Shown here: positions 19,699 through 20,669 of the stretch, piece by piece
Position numbering within the stretch: position 1 is the first letter of the stretch
How the letters are laid out: each line of letters starts with the position of its first letter
Origin: Pseudomonadota bacterium
GTDB taxonomy: Bacteria; Pseudomonadota; Gammaproteobacteria; Burkholderiales; Burkholderiaceae_D
Direction: 5' to 3'
DNA length: 20,669 bases
Assembly: GCA_023416415.1 (NCBI GenBank)
Contig: JAEZHR010000331.1
Location: forward strand, 1-20,669
Translations under genes and position numbers: made by a program
Notes under the pieces: generated by a model
Database searches by the model: none
What the model was told of the DNA's origin: nothing
Seen by the model: the letters and a program-made list of their open reading frames with translations, nothing else

Positions 19699-20669
19699 AT
19701 GGACACCCCTCCCCCTTTCCGCCCTCACCTCGTCGTTGACGACATCCGCGTCGGTTACGCGCAAGGGCGGCATTATCTTGAGATCGTGCATGGCCTGAGC
19801 TTTGCTCTGGCACGCGGCGAGATCGGCTGCCTGCTTGGCCCCTCGGGTTGCGGCAAGACCACGGTACTGCGCGCCATTGCCGGTTTTGAACCCCTCTCCA
19901 GCGGTAGCATCGCCCTCGACGGGCGGATTCTGAGCAACGCGTCGCACACGGCAGCGCCCGAAACGCGTCAGGTCGGCGTGGTGTTCCAGGACTACGCGCT
20001 GTTCCCGCATCTGTCAGTGCAGGACAACATCGGCTTCGGCTTGCGCAAACTTCCTTCCGGCCAGCGGCGGGCCCGGGTCGACCAGCTGCTATCGCTCATC
20101 GGCCTCGGCGCCCACGCGCATCAGTTCCCGCATGAGCTGTCCGGCGGCCAGCAACAACGCGTGGCGCTGGCGCGCGCGCTGGCTCCGCGCCCCGATCTGC
20201 TGTTGCTGGACGAACCGTTCTCCAATCTGGACGTGGAACTGCGCGAGCGTCTGGCGCTGGAAGTCCGGGAAATCCTGCACGAACTCGGCACCACCGCCAT
20301 CCTGGTCACGCACGACCAGAATGAAGCATTTGCCATTGCAGACCGTATCGGGGTCGTGCACGACGGGCGCATCGTGCAGTGGGACAGCGCCTACAACCTG
20401 TACCATCGCCCCACCGACCGCTTCGTTGCCGATTTCATCGGCCAGGGCGTATTTGCCCCCGGCACCGTCGATCTGCCGCGCCAACAGGTGCATATCGAAT
20501 TGGGCAGCCTGCCCTTGTGGCAGGGCATCGACGTCTGCCCGACCGGGGAGCGCGACGCTCAGCGCGTGGACGTGCTGCTGCGCGCCGACGACGTCATTCA
20601 CGACGACGCCAGTTCGCTGCGCGCGGAAGTTGTGCGCAAGGCATTTCGCGGCGCGGAATTCCTGTACAC
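19699..20669 (+). CDS. fbpC: Ferric iron ABC transporter ATP-binding protein (FbpC-type), partial at window end
   Basis: This is the ATPase that powers the FbpB permease at the inner face of the membrane. The frame from ATG 19699 stays open to the window end: 323 complete codons, no stop. Motifs in order are Walker A GPSGCGKTT (47-55), Q-loop Q97 in VVFQDYALFP, signature LSGGQQQR (147-154), Walker B LLLLDEP (167-173) with D171 and E172, D-loop SNLD and H-loop H205 in LVTHDQNEA. From about residue 240 a C-terminal TOBE-type regulatory region begins and runs off the end. FbpC proteins are usually about 350 aa, so little is missing. The start has no strong Shine-Dalgarno; it lies 36 bp after the Fur-box-like site. 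The first residues, MDTPPPFRPH, come before the usual ABC N-terminus, so the start could be slightly later. Confidence 0.92.
   Translation, partial: MDTPPPFRPHLVVDDIRVGYAQGRHYLEIVHGLSFALARGEIGCLLGPSGCGKTTVLRAIAGFEPLSSGSIALDGRILSNASHTAAPETRQVGVVFQDYALFPHLSVQDNIGFGLRKLPSGQRRARVDQLLSLIGLGAHAHQFPHELSGGQQQRVALARALAPRPDLLLLDEPFSNLDVELRERLALEVREILHELGTTAILVTHDQNEAFAIADRIGVVHDGRIVQWDSAYNLYHRPTDRFVADFIGQGVFAPGTVDLPRQQVHIELGSLPLWQGIDVCPTGERDAQRVDVLLRADDVIHDDASSLRAEVVRKAFRGAEFLY

Overview
The window is about 20.7 kb of GC-rich chromosomal DNA, densely packed with genes. It most likely comes from a betaproteobacterium of the order Burkholderiales. The support is the ileS-lspA-coaBC-dut order at the left edge, a short PhaP-type phasin (polyhydroxyalkanoate storage), an AcuC-like deacetylase and an FbpBC ferric-iron transporter. 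I see no transposase, integrase, phage gene, CRISPR array, tRNA or rRNA. No gap between genes exceeds about 250 bp.

Layout. (1) 1-3570, plus strand: the end of ileS, then lspA, coaBC, dut and a PDZ-containing M48-like lipoprotein. Gaps are very small or overlapping, apart from an 85-bp gap before coaBC, so this looks like one operon. (2) 3776-6878: lutA-lutB (minus) diverge from an IclR regulator (plus); the shared 173-bp region holds a palindrome. (3) 7040-13516, minus: two signalling genes. One is a response-regulator/histidine-kinase fusion. The other is a roughly 1,640-residue soluble hybrid kinase with six near-identical 92-residue HAMP repeats, a GAF domain, a kinase core and three receivers. 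(4) 13691-14830, minus: a PbpG-type D-alanyl-D-alanine endopeptidase. (5) 15018-17118, minus: an operon of histone-deacetylase-like hydrolase, thioesterase and nitroreductase. (6) 17228-17980, plus: a phasin gene with a strong sigma-70 promoter, a PhaR-like palindrome next to its -35 box, and an intrinsic terminator. (7) 17980-20669: divergent fbpB (minus) and fbpC (plus, cut by the window end) sharing a Fur-box-like operator.

How the parts work together. The left operon combines tRNA charging, lipoprotein maturation, CoA synthesis, nucleotide hygiene and an envelope lipoprotein. LutA and LutB would oxidise L-lactate with a third subunit, LutC, which is not encoded here. The two kinases carry receivers but no DNA-binding output domain, so their output partner must be elsewhere. 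FbpB and FbpC would import ferric iron with a periplasmic binding protein that is not in the window.

The least ordinary features are: the M48-like protein whose HExxH motif reads REMAH; the giant kinase with perfectly periodic 276-bp coding repeats and a receiver without its phospho-accepting aspartate; and the regulatory palindromes at the lut, phasin and fbp loci. I did not find a clearly new multi-gene system.
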